Shown here piece after piece: positions 61,923 through 64,000 of a DNA stretch of 64,000 nucleotides (position 1 is its first letter; each line of letters starts with the position of its first letter). Below the pieces are notes generated by a model, which did not search any database, had not been told where the DNA came from, and was given only the letters and a program-made list of their open reading frames with translations. The position numbers and the translations under genes are program-made. Source of the DNA: Saccoglossus kowalevskii (taxonomy: Eukaryota; Hemichordata; Enteropneusta; Harrimaniidae); NCBI RefSeq assembly GCF_000003605.2, contig NW_003140815.1, forward strand, positions 711,861-775,860, written 5' to 3'.

Positions 61923-62953
61923 CTGTAAATAAACATTAAATCAGATGAAATTTTCCCTTTGGACTAGTACGGTATTACAAGCACATCTCCATTAGAAGCA
62001 CATATTATAGACAAAAAAATGCATTTATTTTAAACCATCACCAGTTTCACCATGCAACCATCCCAGCCGTCTATGAACCTGTGCATGATCATGTTAGGAA
62101 TTTTGATCTTTGTTAAATGGAATGATTTGAATAGGTGCGTCAAACTGATAGATTTAGCAGTCTCCATCACGATGTGTATTAACTGACAAAAACTTGCAAC
62201 TTTCATTTGATTTCCCATGAAAACACGCCACAAAACTTGACTTTGTGTTCCATTTACCATGGAAACACCAGAGCATGCACTGTTGTATTTGATTTCATCA
62301 ACAGTGAATATAGGTTGACAGTAGGAATTCTACTAAGGTTAAAGCGGCGGGGAGTCGTCACCTAAACATGCGTCAGATGGGCCATAGCGTGTCATTGTTT
62401 ACTAACAAGCCTTTGCGTTTTTAGCGCGTGTTGTTATCGCTTGGGACTCAATACCCACACATGCGCAGGTGACGACCCTCTCGCTTTAATCGTGAGGCGA
62501 CAGCAAAATAAATGTACCTTGGCTAGCAAAAACGATTGTATAGTTGATCATTAAAATACGCCTTGTTTTGACCATAGACACACTTCTATCATTTATGTAA
62601 GGTGCATACATTTCTAATAGATCAAATACCGTATGTACAATTTATTTTGGATAAATTATAAACCCTCATTGATTACTACCAACATTTTATTTAATAGCCA
62701 GACTGCCTCTCATAGGTTCTAATGTCAGTAAGCTCTAAGTTTAAAAGTCACTCAGGCACTTCACATATCAATCCCATTACGAACATTCCCACCTCAATTT
62801 AGGGCGGGGGCTGTATTTTAAACTTACTACTTACCTGTGCCATCTTCCTTGATAAGTTCACATTCAAAACTTTTAGATCGTCCAATATTACATTCCACTG
62901 AAATACCAGGTAACCCACTGCACAACGTCTCGCTTAATACTTTAGCATTGCGT
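61831..62953 (-). CDS. SELENOH: Selenoprotein H, last two coding exons (partial; 5' part beyond right edge)
   Basis: Exons 62953..62835 (119 nt; acceptor TTATAG, donor GTAAGT) and 61922..61831 (92 nt; acceptor TTACAG, stop TAA). Together they read RNAKVLSETLCSGLPGISVE ... KSFECELIKEDGTEVLIWSG ... LPRKLKFPEPTSVIDLIKEA V. This matches the C-terminal half of selenoprotein H (human: YGRNAAALSQAL ... GSFEVTLLRPDGSSAELWTG ... PPRKLKFPEP). SelH is a nuclear/nucleolar thioredoxin-fold redox protein with a CxxU motif just before this point. That exon was not found up to 64,000, so whether Sec or Cys is used is unknown. A strong donor (CTGAA/GTAAGT) 11 nt after the stop suggests an intron in the 3' UTR. 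I could not identify a convincing SECIS element. Confidence 0.88.
62339..62489. mobile_element. TTAA-flanked MITE, subfamily 2 (intron of SELENOH)
   Basis: It is 151 bp, TTAA at both ends, with termini AGCGGCGGGGAGTCGTCACC and CAGGTGACGACCCTCTCGCT. It is the second copy of the 52,395 family and lies in the intron between the last two SelH coding exons. Confidence 0.82.
62835..62953 (-). CDS. SELENOH: Selenoprotein H penultimate coding exon
   Basis: 39 whole codons with one split codon on each side. The first base completes a codon, plausibly Gly as in the human YGRNA junction. It ends ...CELIKEDGT and a split Glu. Confidence 0.87.
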
Positions 62954-63042
62954 CTATAAACATGTCAAGATTTACTACAACAAAAGACGATGCAAAAGAA
63001 ATAAAAATAAGTAGTATATCAACTTGCCAAAAAAGCCAAAGT

Positions 63043-63351
63043 TTAAAGCGTGGCAGTCGTCGCGCTGCGCATGTGCGACATTTGAGTTGATAAACACTGA
63101 TTTTCCCATAATCCAATGCGCTCTTCGAATGGAAATCACAAGTACGAGGTTTGACCTGTGCGCGACTTGCACTAATTACCATCGGTGACTCCTTTGATAC
63201 CTTCCAACCACCTAAAAAATACCTAATTAAAGCTTTGTAGCGTCCCAATTTGTACTTGTTGATCTGCGCAACAGTCAAAGTCGCCATCTTTGTTTTTATA
63301 TGAGACCCATATATCTCGCGCATATGTGGCACGACGACTACTACCCTTTAA
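63043..63351. mobile_element. TTAA-flanked MITE, subfamily 1 (probable intron of SELENOH)
   Basis: It is 309 bp, TTAA at both ends, with termini AGCGTGGCAGTCGTCGCGCT and ACGACGACTACTACCCT. Its interior is similar to the 19,439 copy. It sits upstream of the SelH exon that starts at 62,953, so it is in the intron leading to the missing CxxU exon. Confidence 0.82.
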
Positions 63352-64000
63352 ATATGCTGAATGAATCTGCCAAGGTCTAGTGTATATGTATGCAAAATCT
63401 ATTGATTTAAATCTGAAATTAATGCAAATTGTTACAGGAACTCTGATTGATCCAGCTCCTTGACATGCACAATCATACAATTAGCCAAGGTTATTTTTTT
63501 TTATTAACACAATCATGCACAATTTGTTAGGGATGGCAATGTATTGTCACACATGGCTTCAACAAAACCATAAGAATCAGACAATGTGTTTATAGACTTT
63601 TTTTTAAACTAATAAGTACAAGTTTTAAAATTGAGTCTTTCCAGTAAAGCCTTTGTCTATCAAAGAATTAACCAATATAATGAAGACCATATTACTGGAG
63701 TCATTAAAACTGTTCTATAAATACACATTTTTTTAAATCAAAATTAATGCTGGAAATCAAATTGATAAAGCCAGAAATTTGTATTGTGCCATTGTTAATT
63801 CAAAAATAATATTAACGAGTTAGTTCAACATTATCCAATCAGCATGCGTCTCATTTTGAATACTGTAGAATACTTTATTTTCGCTTGGAATTTATTTTCG
63901 CTATTTTCGCTGAAGGGACGATTCCGTGAAAATAAAATCCAGCGAATATACTTTTTTTCCTATATTTCACATTAAACTCATCAGAAATCAGTGAAAATAA
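63352..64000. other. Probable SELENOH intron at the right edge
   Basis: The minus strand was searched for a Cys-x-x-TGA followed by a phase-2 donor that would join the exon at 62,953. None was found, so the redox-motif exon should lie further right. Confidence 0.45.

Overview
This is a stretch of an animal nuclear genome, AT-rich, with split genes (GT-AG introns), microsatellites, minisatellites, MITEs, a tRNA-type SINE and decayed retro- and DNA-transposons. Nothing in it looks bacterial. The closest feel is a marine invertebrate, possibly a mollusc-like lophotrochozoan, but that placement is inference only. No operon, CRISPR array, rRNA or tRNA gene was seen.

The backbone of the window is a head-to-tail array, all on the minus strand, of SLC13-family genes (Na+-coupled di/tricarboxylate cotransporters of the NaDC/NaCT type). 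Two copies can be read through completely, each with 13 coding exons. Copy B runs from 54,417 down to 45,018 (632 aa) and copy A from 33,982 down to 13,367 (644 aa). Nine of the 13 exons differ little or not at all in length, and intron phases are the same throughout, so they are tandem duplicates. Further left are debris of more copies: exon-9-like and exon-11-like relics at 6.9 and 6.4 kb (copy D), and an orphan intact exon 1 at 4,107..3,994 (copy C). Copy C's exon 1 was itself duplicated, and the second copy at about 3.2 kb was truncated by a ~220-bp deletion. A decayed Ty3/gypsy pol region (0.68-2.87 kb) abuts that duplication.

Copy A keeps the canonical SLC13 hairpin motifs (SNT, GTTPN, SNT). 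Copy B has VNT, GTSTN and SNS at the same places, which suggests an altered ion or substrate requirement. Intron 1 of copy A is about 12.2 kb and holds a 2.8-kb minisatellite of 35-bp units carrying a CCCTAA-like core. Intron 11 of copy B holds a 29-bp GC-rich minisatellite. Intron 3 of copy B is only 210 bp and is one third (TACACG)n.

At the right end, minus strand, are the last two coding exons (62,953..62,835 and 61,922..61,831) of a selenoprotein H gene. The exon with the redox CxxU motif must lie beyond position 64,000. A frameshifted pogo/Tigger transposase relic lies just downstream on the plus strand (about 60.3-61.1 kb).

The remaining sequence is intergenic or intronic. It contains seven TTAA-flanked MITEs in three subfamilies, a tRNA-derived SINE, a LINE 3' tail, a degenerate C2H2 zinc-finger pseudogene, a CCAAT-rich 44-bp tandem repeat at 56 kb, and a perfect 34-bp palindrome flanked by 7-bp direct repeats at 41.6 kb. 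Two plus-strand ORFs at the far left (152..451 and about 5,241..5,475) may be exons of unrecognised genes.
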